This document shows, piece after piece, positions 1-11,485 of a stretch of DNA of 64,000 nucleotides. Both the position numbers and the translations under genes were made by a program. The notes below the pieces were generated by a model that saw nothing but the letters and a program-made list of their open reading frames with translations, was not told the DNA's origin and did no database searches. Within the stretch, counting starts at the first letter, position 1, and each line of letters opens with the position of its first letter. The stretch is from Paenibacillaceae bacterium GAS479 (GTDB lineage: Bacteria > Bacillota > Bacilli > Paenibacillales > Paenibacillaceae): positions 756,098-820,097 of the forward strand of contig LT629764.1 in NCBI GenBank assembly GCA_900105225.1, read 5' to 3'.

Positions 1-707
1 CCGACATTGACAGGGTAGGTCCTAGAGACGACCAGTCCGGCTACAATCGCCTTTACTTGAGCTAGCGGTGGCACCGCCAACGACTCCAAACCAATCCGCT
101 CAACAGCATTACGTGATATTGCATGCGGGATGGCAGTTAGTGAGGCTCCTTTGAGATCCTCGCGTCCGGCCATCGCATTCAACGAATATTTAGCAAGCAC
201 GACGGGATGCACTGTGCTACTGGATACCGCTCCGGAGTAGTTGTTCAGGGCAATATCCGTCGCCCCACTGGCGACTGCATGCACGAACGGAATCAACTTT
301 GATGTCGGGACGATGATGTCTCCGTCCAGGAATAGCAGCACCTTGCCTTTAGCAGCGCGTGCACCTACACTGCGACCGACGTCATGGCCCAGCGCACGAG
401 GAACGAGGATTACTCGAGCTCCCATACGAGCCGCAATCTCGGCCGATCCGTCCGTGGAGCCATTAGCCACGACGATCAGCTCTGTATGCGGATGGACCCT
501 CCTGGCTTGCCTAAGCACAGCAGCGATCGTTTTCCTCTCGTTCATGACCGGGATGATGACCGACACTACGGGCAGGAGATTCGGCTTGCTTGGAGCAGAA
601 CTAGGTCCATAGCCGGCAATACCAGAGGAATGTTTCCTCGTTCTCTTCCTCCGGGCTTTTTTCCCGGACGGTTTCCCGCCCTTGGGGCGTGGCCGTGACT
701 CTCTCAT
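1..707 (-). CDS. GT2-family glycosyltransferase, C-terminus beyond window
   Basis: About 235 N-terminal residues are present; the gene runs off the left edge. Translation from the ATG at 707 gives a very basic leader of about 40 residues rich in Arg, Lys, Gly and Pro, followed by a GT-A fold glycosyltransferase: VSVIIPVMNE, then VVANGSTDGS, then LFLDGDIIVP whose DGD is the DxD-type metal and sugar-nucleotide site. The protein probably transfers a sugar to a surface glycan or protein; the substrate cannot be read from the sequence. A GAGGTG ribosome binding site lies a few bases before the start. Upstream, in the direction of transcription, are the hairpin repeat array and then a gene with a W-I-A-x-G tail. 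No transmembrane segment is seen in the visible part. The fold is clear; the role in spore or cell-surface glycosylation is inference. Confidence 0.85.
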   Translation of the reverse strand, partial: MRESRPRPKGGKPSGKKARRKRTRKHSSGIAGYGPSSAPSKPNLLPVVSVIIPVMNERKTIAAVLRQARRVHPHTELIVVANGSTDGSAEIAARMGARVILVPRALGHDVGRSVGARAAKGKVLLFLDGDIIVPTSKLIPFVHAVASGATDIALNNYSGAVSSSTVHPVVLAKYSLNAMAGREDLKGASLTAIPHAISRNAVERIGLESLAVPPLAQVKAIVAGLVVSRTYPVNV

Positions 708-951
708 CGTCTCACCTCTCTTCTAGCCAGCTTATGAGGGCAGAAAGCAGGTTGAAACGGCATTTGTACAGGTTGGACTGTTGCCCACGATAAAGGTCAG
801 GCCTTCTGTAACCGTTGTATTCGTGGATTCAATAGCGACGTTTTGAGGTTGCATGCGCTTGAATTTCCGGGGAGGGAGTCATCGCAGAGAAAGGGGATTG
901 AAAAGTTGAACTAAAGATGATCCATTTGCTATGCGAGCTATGCCGATCCCT

Positions 952-1584
952 CAAGTAACTTTTGTTATCTGAGCGACGAACCGTTGCCCGCTTGGAACGA
1001 AAGCAAGTAACTTTTGCTACTTGCTTCGGGCTATGGGCAGGCGGGACGCTCCTCCAAGTAACTTTTGTTACTTGCTTTGAGCTGTGGACAGTCGGGGCGC
1101 TCCTCCAAGTAACTTTTGTTACTTGCTTTGAGCTGTGGACAGTCGGGGCGCTTCACCAAGTAACTTTTGTTACTTGCTTTGAGCTGTGGACAGTCGGGGC
1201 GCTCCTCCAAGTAACTTTTGCTACTTGCTTTGGGCTGCGGGCAGCTGGGGAGCTCCTCCAAGTAACTTTTGTTACTTGCTTTGGGCTGAGAGCAGCTGGG
1301 GAGCTCCTCCAAGTAACTTTTGCTACTTGCTTTGGGCTGAGAGCAGCTGGGGAGCTCCTCCAAGTAACTTTTGCTACTTGCTTTGAGATATGGGCAGGCG
1401 GGGCGCTCCTCCAAGTAACTTTTGTTACTTGCTTTGGGCTGAGAGCAGCTGGGGAGCTCCTCCAAGTAACTTTTGCTACTTGCTTTGAGTTGCGGGCAGG
1501 CGGGACGCTCCTCCAAGTAACTTTTGTTACTTGCTTTGGGCTGCGGGCATCTAGGGTGCCCCACCAAGTAACTTTTGCTACTTG
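952..1584. repeat. 13-unit tandem array of 51-bp repeats, each with a palindromic hairpin
   Basis: Copies begin at 952, 1004, 1055, 1106, 1157, 1208, 1259, 1310, 1361, 1412, 1463, 1514 and 1565, so the period is 51 bp, except 52 for the first step. Each starts with CAAGTAACTTTTGTTACTTG or the same with one T to C change, an 8-bp inverted repeat around a 4-base loop. The first copy (952) has a degenerate right arm. The remaining 31 bp vary but are clearly related between units. Because 51 is a multiple of three, long frames stay open on both strands. None has a convincing start or ribosome binding site, so coding is doubtful. The array lies between a terminator (1628-1681) and the glycosyltransferase start at 707. 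The stretch 708-951 shows nothing recognisable beyond a possible promoter region. Confidence 0.9.
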
Positions 1585-1627
1585 CTTCGAGCTGCGAGCC
1601 TACGAGGTTGAACGAACTCGCTGCACA

Positions 1628-1681
1628 ACAAAAGCCCGCAGGCTGATGAGAGCATGATGCTCTGAACAGCCTGCGGGCTTT
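1628..1681. terminator. Strong bidirectional intrinsic terminator
   Basis: The arms AAAAGCCCGCAGGCTG and CAGCCTGCGGGCTTTT form a long stem flanked by A and T runs. It follows the stop of the leftward gene ending at 1740 and is its likely terminator. It would also stop rightward transcription from the repeat array. Confidence 0.85.
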
Positions 1682-1739
1682 TGGGATCAAGATGATATGT
1701 CACTGAGCTAGGAATGGAATTTAGGAGTTCGCTGCATCG

Positions 1740-2657
1740 TTACAATACTGGTTTGCCTGCGGCAATCCAGTCCAAGCGCCCCTTAGTATTGCCCTCTTCC
1801 TGAGTGCGGATCAGTGTGACGACCGCTTCAGCACCAAGCTTGGCGCGCACGACAGCGTGGCAGAACGGTACATCAAGCGAGCAGGCCAGTGAATATCCCG
1901 CATCTTGAAAAGGGGTTTGTAAACGGATGATAATATCCACCCGATTACGGTCACGGAAGTCAAAGGGGATCGTCCCGTGTTGCAGCTCGCGGACATCCAT
2001 CCGCTGTTTCTCTTGCGTCAAAGAAGATCGACCAGGGAACACTTCGTTCTTTAATTCGGGAAGTTCTGGAATGGTCCTGTTTTCTGGAGCGATGTATTTG
2101 GGCTGGAGGTTCTCTTTAACGCTACTCGGAATGCCCACCGTTCCCCGGAAACGGTTGCTCTCTCCATTTCCGGCCTCATCTTTCCACTCCTCCGCTAACT
2201 GATCGCGAGGTAGTAATCGTGCCGTAGGCGACGTTTTAATTTGCAGGGATGGACTAAAATGAAACTCCTTGAGATCCGGGCGTTCCGCAGCAGCTCTTGC
2301 TGCATGGAAATCCATTTCCGAGAAAGAATCGTCTTCCGCCTCGCGCTCCTCACCAAACCTATTCCCTCTTTGCGCCTCTTGTGGCGCCTCAGCCATAGCA
2401 GCAAAGCCGTGCAGCTTGACCTTACGGATCGCCCCAGGCTTGGGGGCAGTTACAGGCAGCTCGGGTTGCTCGGTATTGTCCATACCGTTCAACCAATCCA
2501 ACTCGGAATACACCGGGTTATCCACCTGGAACATAGGTAGCGATTGCTTTTTTTCGCTGATTCTACCGCTGGAATCGTTCTTTCCTTTAGGTGAATACGG
2601 AGCCCCATTTGGGACAAAAGGCTTGCTGATCTTGGACGATCTTCCGTTCGTTTTCAT
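1740..2657 (-). CDS. Protein with W-I-A-x-G C-terminal tail domain, 305 aa
   Basis: The start chosen is the ATG at 2657, with AAGGAG seven bases upstream; an ATG two codons earlier is too close to that site. The first 230 or so residues are polar, Pro- and charge-rich and look disordered; no known domain was recognised. The last 65 residues form a compact domain (FQDAGYSLACSLDVPFCHAV, then VVTLIRTQEEG, then LDWIAAG). It aligns with the C-terminal end of the giant repeat protein at 60814-64000 (FGNTAYALTASCDHPSCSVI, then LAIVRTRFGP, then VNWIAVG). I recall such ends being annotated as a WIAG-tail domain in Paenibacillaceae. The fold resembles the receptor-binding heads of phage tail fibres in spacing, which is only a suggestion. 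No signal peptide is visible. Function unknown; a cell- or spore-surface role is inferred. Confidence 0.75.
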   Translation of the reverse strand: MKTNGRSSKISKPFVPNGAPYSPKGKNDSSGRISEKKQSLPMFQVDNPVYSELDWLNGMDNTEQPELPVTAPKPGAIRKVKLHGFAAMAEAPQEAQRGNRFGEEREAEDDSFSEMDFHAARAAAERPDLKEFHFSPSLQIKTSPTARLLPRDQLAEEWKDEAGNGESNRFRGTVGIPSSVKENLQPKYIAPENRTIPELPELKNEVFPGRSSLTQEKQRMDVRELQHGTIPFDFRDRNRVDIIIRLQTPFQDAGYSLACSLDVPFCHAVVRAKLGAEAVVTLIRTQEEGNTKGRLDWIAAGKPVL

Positions 2658-2868
2658 GTCCATGCTCCTTCATAGGCGCTATTATCTTATCCTATGCGAT
2701 AGCTGCCCTTCGGGATACCAGCCCTTGAAAACGACGCTCTCCGTCGAGTCGGATCAATCCGTCTGTCGTGCCAAGTTCCTCCTACCTTCTCCACTACAAC
2801 TAGGGAAAAATAAGACCTCTAGCAGATACGCTGAGCGCAGCAAGCCTCCTCGACCGGCAAAGCCGATT

Positions 2869-3795
2869 TTAATCTGTACTGCCTGCCCTAATTCCGGCCA
2901 GCTCAGCCTCAGACGCATTCCACTCGCTCGATTCACTCTGCGCCCCCATTCTCCAAGCGGCGTGCCAGAGAGATCCAGTACCGCCGCCAAGCGGCCCAGC
3001 AGCACGAATAGCCGCCAGCGTAAACGACTTGGCCTGACGCACCGCTTCCTTCATATCTAGCCCACGTGCCAGTAAAGCAGTCAACGCCGAAGCCGTTGTG
3101 CAGCCGGTCCCATGTGTATGACGAGTCGAAATACGCGATGCGATATAACGCTCAGGACTTCCAGGCGCATCTGCGGATAGCAAAATATCGACCGCTTCGC
3201 TGCCCCCCGAAAGGTGGCCTCCTTTCAGCAGTACATGTCGGCTTCCGAGTTTCAGCAGCTCGCGCGCGGCAGCTTCCATCTGGTCGACCGTAGCGAGCTC
3301 ACTTTCGTCCCAACCGAGCAGTGCACATGCCTCCGGTAAATTAGGCGTGATCACCTCCGCAAGCGGGAACAACTGGCCTATCATCGACTCCACTGCCTGT
3401 GCCTCCAGCAAACGAGAGCCGTGCTTGGAAATCATAACAGGGTCGACAACGAGACTACGTATGCGAGAGTACTCCAGCTTAACGCATATGGCCTCAATCA
3501 GCTCTGATGAAAACAGCATACCGGTTTTGATCGCATCAGCACCGATGTCATCTAAGACGGAATCCAGTTGCTGCGCCACCACTTCCACCGAGAGGGGATG
3601 TACACCTTGAACGCCGAGTGAGTTTTGCGCGGTGATCGCGGTCACCACGCTCATGCCGAAAACTCCGAGCTCCTGGAACGTCTTCAAATCCGCCTGAATT
3701 CCAGCTCCGCCGCCCGAATCCGAGCCTGCTATAGTAAGTACACGTTTAACGGGTTCATACCCGCCGGTAACCGCAGGCGCTATCCATCCACTCAT
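2869..3795 (-). CDS. thiD: Hydroxymethylpyrimidine/phosphomethylpyrimidine kinase
   Basis: Phosphorylates HMP and HMP-phosphate to HMP diphosphate, the pyrimidine half of thiamine. Ribokinase-fold signatures are in order: VLTIAGSDSGGGAGIQADLK near residue 18 (substrate-binding glycine loop), VDPVMISKHG, ITPNLPEA, then HGTGCTTASAL carrying the anion hole and catalytic cysteine region. It is 308 aa against the usual 265-270. The extra length is a short N-terminal extension of about 15 residues and a polar C-terminus. Its ATG shares a base with the thiO stop (TAATG), which indicates translational coupling, so the upstream start is accepted. It is the last gene of the thi operon. No convincing terminator was found between it and the next gene to the left. 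Confidence 0.93.
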   Translation of the reverse strand: MSGWIAPAVTGGYEPVKRVLTIAGSDSGGGAGIQADLKTFQELGVFGMSVVTAITAQNSLGVQGVHPLSVEVVAQQLDSVLDDIGADAIKTGMLFSSELIEAICVKLEYSRIRSLVVDPVMISKHGSRLLEAQAVESMIGQLFPLAEVITPNLPEACALLGWDESELATVDQMEAAARELLKLGSRHVLLKGGHLSGGSEAVDILLSADAPGSPERYIASRISTRHTHGTGCTTASALTALLARGLDMKEAVRQAKSFTLAAIRAAGPLGGGTGSLWHAAWRMGAQSESSEWNASEAELAGIRAGSTD

Positions 3796-5573
3796 TAAAT
3801 CTCCCTCACTTGGCGAATGGTTCCATCAGCCCCCGCTGAGTCCATCACTACCGGACTGACTAGGCCAGCTTTACTTACCGCGACCGTGCTTACCGCACCA
3901 ATAGCTTCTACACTTGCTTCAGCTACTGCGACTGTTCCACCTGCGCTTGCAGCTACTGCGCGTGCAGCTACTGCACCTGCTTCACTTACTGCGACTACTC
4001 CACCTGCGCTTGCAGCTTCTGCACTTGCTTCACTTACTGCGACTGTTCCAGCTGCACTTGCTTTGCTTGTCACGGCTCCGCTAACTGAGTCTGCCGCGAC
4101 TGTTCCAGCTGCGCTTGCAGCTACTGCACCTGCTTCACTTACTGCGACTGTTCCAGCTGCATCCGCAGCTACTGCACTTGCTTTGCTTGTCACGGCTCCG
4201 CTGACTGAGTCTGCCGCGACTGTTCCAACTGCATCCGCAGCTACTGCACCTGTTTCACTTACTGCGACTGTTCCAGCTGCATCCGCAGCTACTGCACTTG
4301 CTTTGCTTGTCACGGCTCCGCTAACTGAGTCTGCCGCGACTGTTCCAGCTGCGCTTGCAGCTACTGCATCTGCTTCGCCTGCCGCGACGCTTATCGCTCC
4401 TACACCAGCCAAACTAAAGCTCGCCAAAGTCTCCTTCGAGGAGCTTCCCCGAAAGCGCTCTGGATGAAAAGCACCTAGCAGCGGGAAAGGTCGATCTTCC
4501 AGGAGCGATAGCACTGCCGCGGCAGTTGCTGGAGCGAGCAATATACCATTGCGGTAATGGCCAGCTGCGAAAATGACTTGAGGATACTCCTCAAGGCGGC
4601 CAATAAGCGGCCTGCCGTCGCGGGTCGCGGGTCGTAAGCCCGCCCAGCGCAGCTTGGGCATCACTCCACCCAGCAGCGGGAAGGTTCGCGCGCTCCAGCG
4701 CTCCAGTCGGCCGATGCCCTTTTCGGTCACATCCGTGCAAAATCCGGCAACATCCTCCGATGCGCCGCAGACGAGCCTCATACCTGATTTCGCCACCCAG
4801 TACGCCTGGCTGGAAAACACCATATGACGCACCATGCCATCAGGCACTTCGTAAGAACAAATCTGCCCGCGAATGGGATGGATCGTCTCCGGCATTCCGA
4901 ACATCCGCTCGAACTCGCCGGTCCAAGCACCGGCGCAAATCACGAGCCGATCCGCCTCGTAGCTGTCCCCGCTCTCGGTTGACAGCCGAACGGGGCTGCG
5001 CCGTCCTTCCGGCGGATGCAACTCAAGCGCGGCCAGTCCGCCCGCACCGCCAGCCATCCGCACGCCATGCTGCCGACAGGCCTGCTCAAGTGCAGCCGCC
5101 AACTGCGGCGCATCCAAATGAGCTTCCGTCGGCGTATAAATGCCGCCGACCGCTCCCGCGGCAAGAAGCGGCTCCAGCCGAGCCACATTTGCCTCATCAA
5201 GCAATTCACCGCCGCTGCCAGCCGCCTGTTGCCAGCGCAGACGGGACTGCATCGGCAGCAGGTCCGCCTCATGAAAAGCGACGCCTATGCTGCCAGTGCG
5301 GCGCAAGCCGACGTTTATGCCGCCGCGTTCCTCCACCAGGCGCACCCAGTCGGGATAGCGGCGCAAGCTGTCCAGACAAAATTCAAAAAAAACATCCGGC
5401 TGCTCCGGGTTTTCGGAATACGGAGCGAGCATTCCAGCGGCAGCGCCAGATGCTTGGCCGCCGAAGCTGCCTCTTTCAACAATCGTTACCTCCCGGTCTC
5501 CTGAGCGAGCCGCTTCAAGGGCGCATGACAAACCGATGATACCGCCGCCGAGTATTAACACTCTTTCTTTCAT
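3795..5573 (-). CDS. thiO: Glycine oxidase with about 200-residue repeat tail
   Basis: FAD enzyme that oxidises glycine to the iminoacetate precursor (dehydroglycine) used by ThiG for the thiazole ring. The N-terminus has the Rossmann motif VLILGGGIIGLSCALEAA. Later come VICAGAWTGEF and AGLRPATRDGRPLIG, typical of the DAO family, and AAGHYRNGILLAPATA near residue 350. The start at 5573 overlaps the thiG stop as ATGA and has GGAGG about ten bases upstream; an earlier in-frame ATG at 5594 is less likely. The family normally ends near 370 residues. Here about 200 more residues follow, made of Ala, Val, Ser, Thr and Gly repeats such as AAGTVAVSEAGAVAA and ADSVSGAVTSKAS. This tail is encoded by nearly identical 120-bp units and has no recognisable domain. 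The catalytic part seems intact. Confidence 0.93.
   Translation of the reverse strand: MKERVLILGGGIIGLSCALEAARSGDREVTIVERGSFGGQASGAAAGMLAPYSENPEQPDVFFEFCLDSLRRYPDWVRLVEERGGINVGLRRTGSIGVAFHEADLLPMQSRLRWQQAAGSGGELLDEANVARLEPLLAAGAVGGIYTPTEAHLDAPQLAAALEQACRQHGVRMAGGAGGLAALELHPPEGRRSPVRLSTESGDSYEADRLVICAGAWTGEFERMFGMPETIHPIRGQICSYEVPDGMVRHMVFSSQAYWVAKSGMRLVCGASEDVAGFCTDVTEKGIGRLERWSARTFPLLGGVMPKLRWAGLRPATRDGRPLIGRLEEYPQVIFAAGHYRNGILLAPATAAAVLSLLEDRPFPLLGAFHPERFRGSSSKETLASFSLAGVGAISVAAGEADAVAASAAGTVAADSVSGAVTSKASAVAADAAGTVAVSETGAVAADAVGTVAADSVSGAVTSKASAVAADAAGTVAVSEAGAVAASAAGTVAADSVSGAVTSKASAAGTVAVSEASAEAASAGGVVAVSEAGAVAARAVAASAGGTVAVAEASVEAIGAVSTVAVSKAGLVSPVVMDSAGADGTIRQVREI
3880..4390. repeat. 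120-bp tandem repeats inside thiO
   Basis: Two nearly identical 120-bp units occupy 4081-4200 and 4201-4320. A partial third follows (4321-4379) and diverged copies precede them. Shorter units rich in GCTGC/GCAGC lie within. The period is a multiple of three, so the ThiO frame stays open, as does an antisense frame that is a by-product. Confidence 0.85.
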
Positions 5574-6424
5574 CCCTGCGCCGCCTCCATCCACGCTGCA
5601 TCCGCAGCAAAAGAAGTTAGCTTGCCAGTCTCCATACTGCTCGCAGAGGCATACGGCAGCTCGGGAATCCGTCCCGCAAGCCGGGCCAGACGCCCCGCGC
5701 GGATGGCAAGGCTCATCGCTTCCGCCATCGCAACGGGATCACCGGCTTTGGCTACTGGCGTATTGGCAAGCACAGCTGCAGCTCCCAGCTCCATTGCTTG
5801 CACCGCATCCTTTGCCGAGCCGAGCCCTGCGTCGACGATGATCGGAACTGGAGACTGTTCAGCGATTAAGCCCAGGTTGTACGGATTCAGAATACCGAGC
5901 CCTGTACCAATTGGCGCGCCGCCAGGCATGACGGCCGAGGCTCCAGCCTCGGCCAGATAACGACATAGAATTGGGTCATCGGAGGTGTAAGGCAACACGG
6001 TAAAACCTTCTTTTACGAGCCGCTCCGTCGCCTTCAGCGTCTCAACGGGATCAGGCAGCAGCGTGCGGGCATCCGCGCTAATCTCGACCTTGATCCAGTC
6101 GCCAAGGCCGGCAGCACGGGCAAGTCTGGCGATGCGCACCGCTTCGTCGGCGTTGTTAGCGCCTGAGGTGTTGGGCAAATAGGTGAGCTGGCCTTCCGGC
6201 AAATGTTGCAGAATGGAATCATCCGCTACCTCATCGAGATTGACCCGGCGCACGGCGAAGGTGATAACTTCAGCTCCGCTTGCCTGCAACGCCTGTAGCA
6301 TGACGGCCGGACTTGGGAAACGTCCCGTTCCGAGGAAAAAGCGGGAAGTCAGTATTTTGCCTCCAATTGTCCAGCTGTCCGGCGTGCTTTTCTGCTCTGC
6401 TTCCCCTTGCATGCCTAATCTCAT
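5570..6424 (-). CDS. thiG: Thiazole synthase
   Basis: Condenses deoxyxylulose phosphate, dehydroglycine and sulfur from ThiS thiocarboxylate into the thiazole phosphate of thiamine. ThiG signatures are visible: LTSRFFLGTGRFPSP near residue 26, VITFAVRRVNL, WIKVEISADARTLLPD with the lysine that forms the Schiff base in this family, VLPYTSDDP, and MPGGAPIGTGLGI. Its 284 aa exceed the usual 255-265 because of about 20 extra N-terminal residues and a short C-terminal extension. The start at 6424 follows the thiES stop by four bases. Its AGGAGG ribosome binding site lies in the codons that encode the terminal glycines of ThiS, so the two are tightly coupled. It overlaps thiO by four bases (ATGA). 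Confidence 0.94.
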   Translation of the reverse strand: MRLGMQGEAEQKSTPDSWTIGGKILTSRFFLGTGRFPSPAVMLQALQASGAEVITFAVRRVNLDEVADDSILQHLPEGQLTYLPNTSGANNADEAVRIARLARAAGLGDWIKVEISADARTLLPDPVETLKATERLVKEGFTVLPYTSDDPILCRYLAEAGASAVMPGGAPIGTGLGILNPYNLGLIAEQSPVPIIVDAGLGSAKDAVQAMELGAAAVLANTPVAKAGDPVAMAEAMSLAIRAGRLARLAGRIPELPYASASSMETGKLTSFAADAAWMEAAQG

Positions 6425-6428
6425 CCTC

Positions 6429-7268
6429 TCAGCCCCCTCCTACAAAATGAACCAGCTCCACCGTCATACCGCTTCGGAGTCGCAGCCCACTCCATTCCTC
6501 GCGGGGTACGATAATCCCGTCCGCCTCAGCAACGATGCGCCTTCCGGCAAGCCCTTTCTCCTCGACAAGCTGCTGCAGCGTCATCGATCCGGTCCGATGC
6601 TTTCCTCCATTAAGCATGATTTCGGCCCCTCCTGCTCCACTAACGGACGAGGAGATCATCGCCTTCAAGCTGCGGCAAACAGCCGCAGGGTCCTCGCTGC
6701 CAACAATCGCGGAAACGGCACAAAGCCTCGTTGCACCAGCATCCAGCACCTCCTGGGCGTTGCCGAGATGAATACCGCCTATAGCTACCCATGGAATGCG
6801 TACATGTCTCGCCGCTTGGCACACATAATTCAGCGTTACCGCCGGCCTTCCCGGCTTCGTCCCGGTCGGGTAGACCGGACCAACTCCGATGTAGTCCGCT
6901 CCACCGTCCTCTGCGGCCATCGCCTGGTCCAGACTATGCGTGCTGATGCCGACGATGCGGTCAGGTCCCAGCAGCTCCCTTGCTTCGCGAAGCCCATGAT
7001 CATCCTGCCCAATATGCACGCCATCAGCGTCTGCTTCAATGGCAAGCTGCGGATAATCGTTTACTATAAACGGAACTCCGAACTCGCGGGTCAATCTACG
7101 CAGTAGCCGAGCCTTTTCCAAAAGCTCGCTCTCCTTGGCTGTTTTATGCCGCAGCTGGACAATATCCGCCCCGCCATAAAGCGCCTCGCGCATAACCTCC
7201 TCCATCGTCTTGCCTGGATGGTAATTTTCTCCCGTTATGACATATAGGCTGAAATCCAGCTTTTTCAT
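6429..7268 (-). CDS. thiES: Fused thiamine-phosphate synthase and sulfur carrier ThiS
   Basis: One frame encodes two normally separate proteins. Residues 1 to about 210 are ThiE, which joins HMP-PP and thiazole phosphate: SLYVITGENY, ADIVQLRHK, FIVNDYPQLA, ADGVHIGQDD, GISTHS, YIGVGPVYPTGTK and WVAIGGI. After a short Ser/Gly/Ala linker (SSSVSGAGGAE) the last 65 or so residues are a ubiquitin-like ThiS: IMLNGGKHRTGSMTLQQLV, then IVPREEW, ending in FVGGG. The free C-terminal Gly-Gly needed for adenylation by ThiF and thiocarboxylate formation is preserved at the very end. No separate thiS exists in the operon. The start at 7268 is preferred because GGGG lies ten bases upstream and the protein then begins as ThiE usually does; the frame is open 12 codons further. 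Confidence 0.93.
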   Translation of the reverse strand: MKKLDFSLYVITGENYHPGKTMEEVMREALYGGADIVQLRHKTAKESELLEKARLLRRLTREFGVPFIVNDYPQLAIEADADGVHIGQDDHGLREARELLGPDRIVGISTHSLDQAMAAEDGGADYIGVGPVYPTGTKPGRPAVTLNYVCQAARHVRIPWVAIGGIHLGNAQEVLDAGATRLCAVSAIVGSEDPAAVCRSLKAMISSSVSGAGGAEIMLNGGKHRTGSMTLQQLVEEKGLAGRRIVAEADGIIVPREEWSGLRLRSGMTVELVHFVGGG

Positions 7269-7329
7269 TCCAATCGACCCCTTTCTGTACATTCTCCACC
7301 TCATGTGCCCTGCAGGCCTGCTAATTTTT

Positions 7330-10843
<3,514 letters not shown>

Positions 10844-11090
10844 AGAGAGAGAAAGCTTGGAGAAACGGTGCTTGAGCCTGCGGCTTCATACCGCACTAGG
10901 CTCGCTTGTCTGTTGCGGCTTCGAGCCGCTGCAGCCTGGCCCTTAACCTTGCCTGTCCCGCTATGGAAGCGTCCGCCCCGGCCATGTTGCCGGTAACGCG
11001 TTCGACTGCGTGGCTCGAAAGCTTCACAGCGACTTCCAGCGACTGTATGTCGCTTGGGACGGCTCGCCCTTCCTTTTCAAAGAACGGCGC

Positions 11091-11120
11091 AAAAAAGCCG
11101 CCTCCGAAAAGGAAGCGGCG
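11091..11120 (-). terminator. Riboswitch-associated intrinsic terminator
   Basis: On the minus strand GCCGCTTCC and GGAGGCGGC form a stem with a TTTTC loop, followed by TTTTTT. It lies about 35 bases downstream of the TPP aptamer, so ligand binding probably favours this terminator. Confidence 0.85.
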
Positions 11121-11154
11121 AAAGGGCTCAGGTATGAGAAACCAAGGGCACCGT

Positions 11155-11246
11155 TCAACCACTTTCCTACGCTGGCATAACCCAGATCAGGTTCAAAGGG
11201 ACCAAAGCTTCGCTTTATCTCAGCCCTCGCGGGCGCCCCTAGTGGA
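11155..11246 (-). promoter_or_regulatory. TPP riboswitch (THI element)
   Basis: On the minus strand the aptamer shows the hallmark blocks: GGGGCGCCCGCGAGGGCTGAG for the first arm, then ACCTGATCTGGGTTATGCCA and GCGTAGGAAAGT. It lies upstream of thiC with a terminator just downstream. The expected behaviour is transcription termination when thiamine diphosphate is plentiful. Confidence 0.97.
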
Positions 11247-11314
11247 TATCATTGGTTCTGACTATACGCTTAGGTGGAAGGAAGTGTCAAGAAGTTAAAG
11301 CAGTTTAAATCCCC

Positions 11315-11344
11315 TTGACAGAACAAGTCATATAGATTTATGTT
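11315..11344 (+). promoter_or_regulatory. Likely promoter of the FAD oxidoreductase gene
   Basis: TTGACA at 11315 and TATGTT at 11339 are separated by 18 bases (TTATGT at 17). A palindrome at 11348-11366 overlaps the expected transcription start, which suits repression by the downstream TetR protein. Confidence 0.5.
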
Positions 11345-11347
11345 TTG

Positions 11348-11366
11348 ATTGACTTGTTCAGTCAAT
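11348..11366. promoter_or_regulatory. Candidate TetR operator 1
   Basis: ATTGACT and AGTCAAT are perfect 7-bp arms around TGTTC. The site is immediately downstream of the predicted -10 element. Confidence 0.6.
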
Positions 11367-11444
11367 GATCGTTCGAGAATAAATGGACCGTCCGTTACGC
11401 TAAAAATGATAAGAGCAGCCATTCCTTCTTCTCTGCTCCTATCC

Positions 11445-11463
11445 ATTGACTGAATCGATCAAT
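11445..11463. promoter_or_regulatory. Candidate TetR operator 2
   Basis: ATTGACTGAATCGATCAAT repeats the ATTGACT half-site and the overall 19-bp geometry of operator 1, with a weaker right arm. It lies just before the ribosome binding site of the oxidoreductase gene. Confidence 0.45.
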
Positions 11464-11485
11464 TTAAATAAAAGGAGCAATCATC

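Noticed and set aside
952-1584. CRISPR array reading of the hairpin repeats
   Set aside because: The sequences between the palindromes are related to each other rather than unique spacers, and no cas gene is nearby.
962-1690. Long open frames on both strands through the 51-bp array
   Set aside because: They follow from a unit divisible by three; starts are TTG within repeat or terminator and there is no ribosome binding site.
3817-4467. Plus-strand frame of 216 codons antisense to thiO
   Set aside because: A by-product of the 120-bp repeats in the thiO tail; no start site or family.
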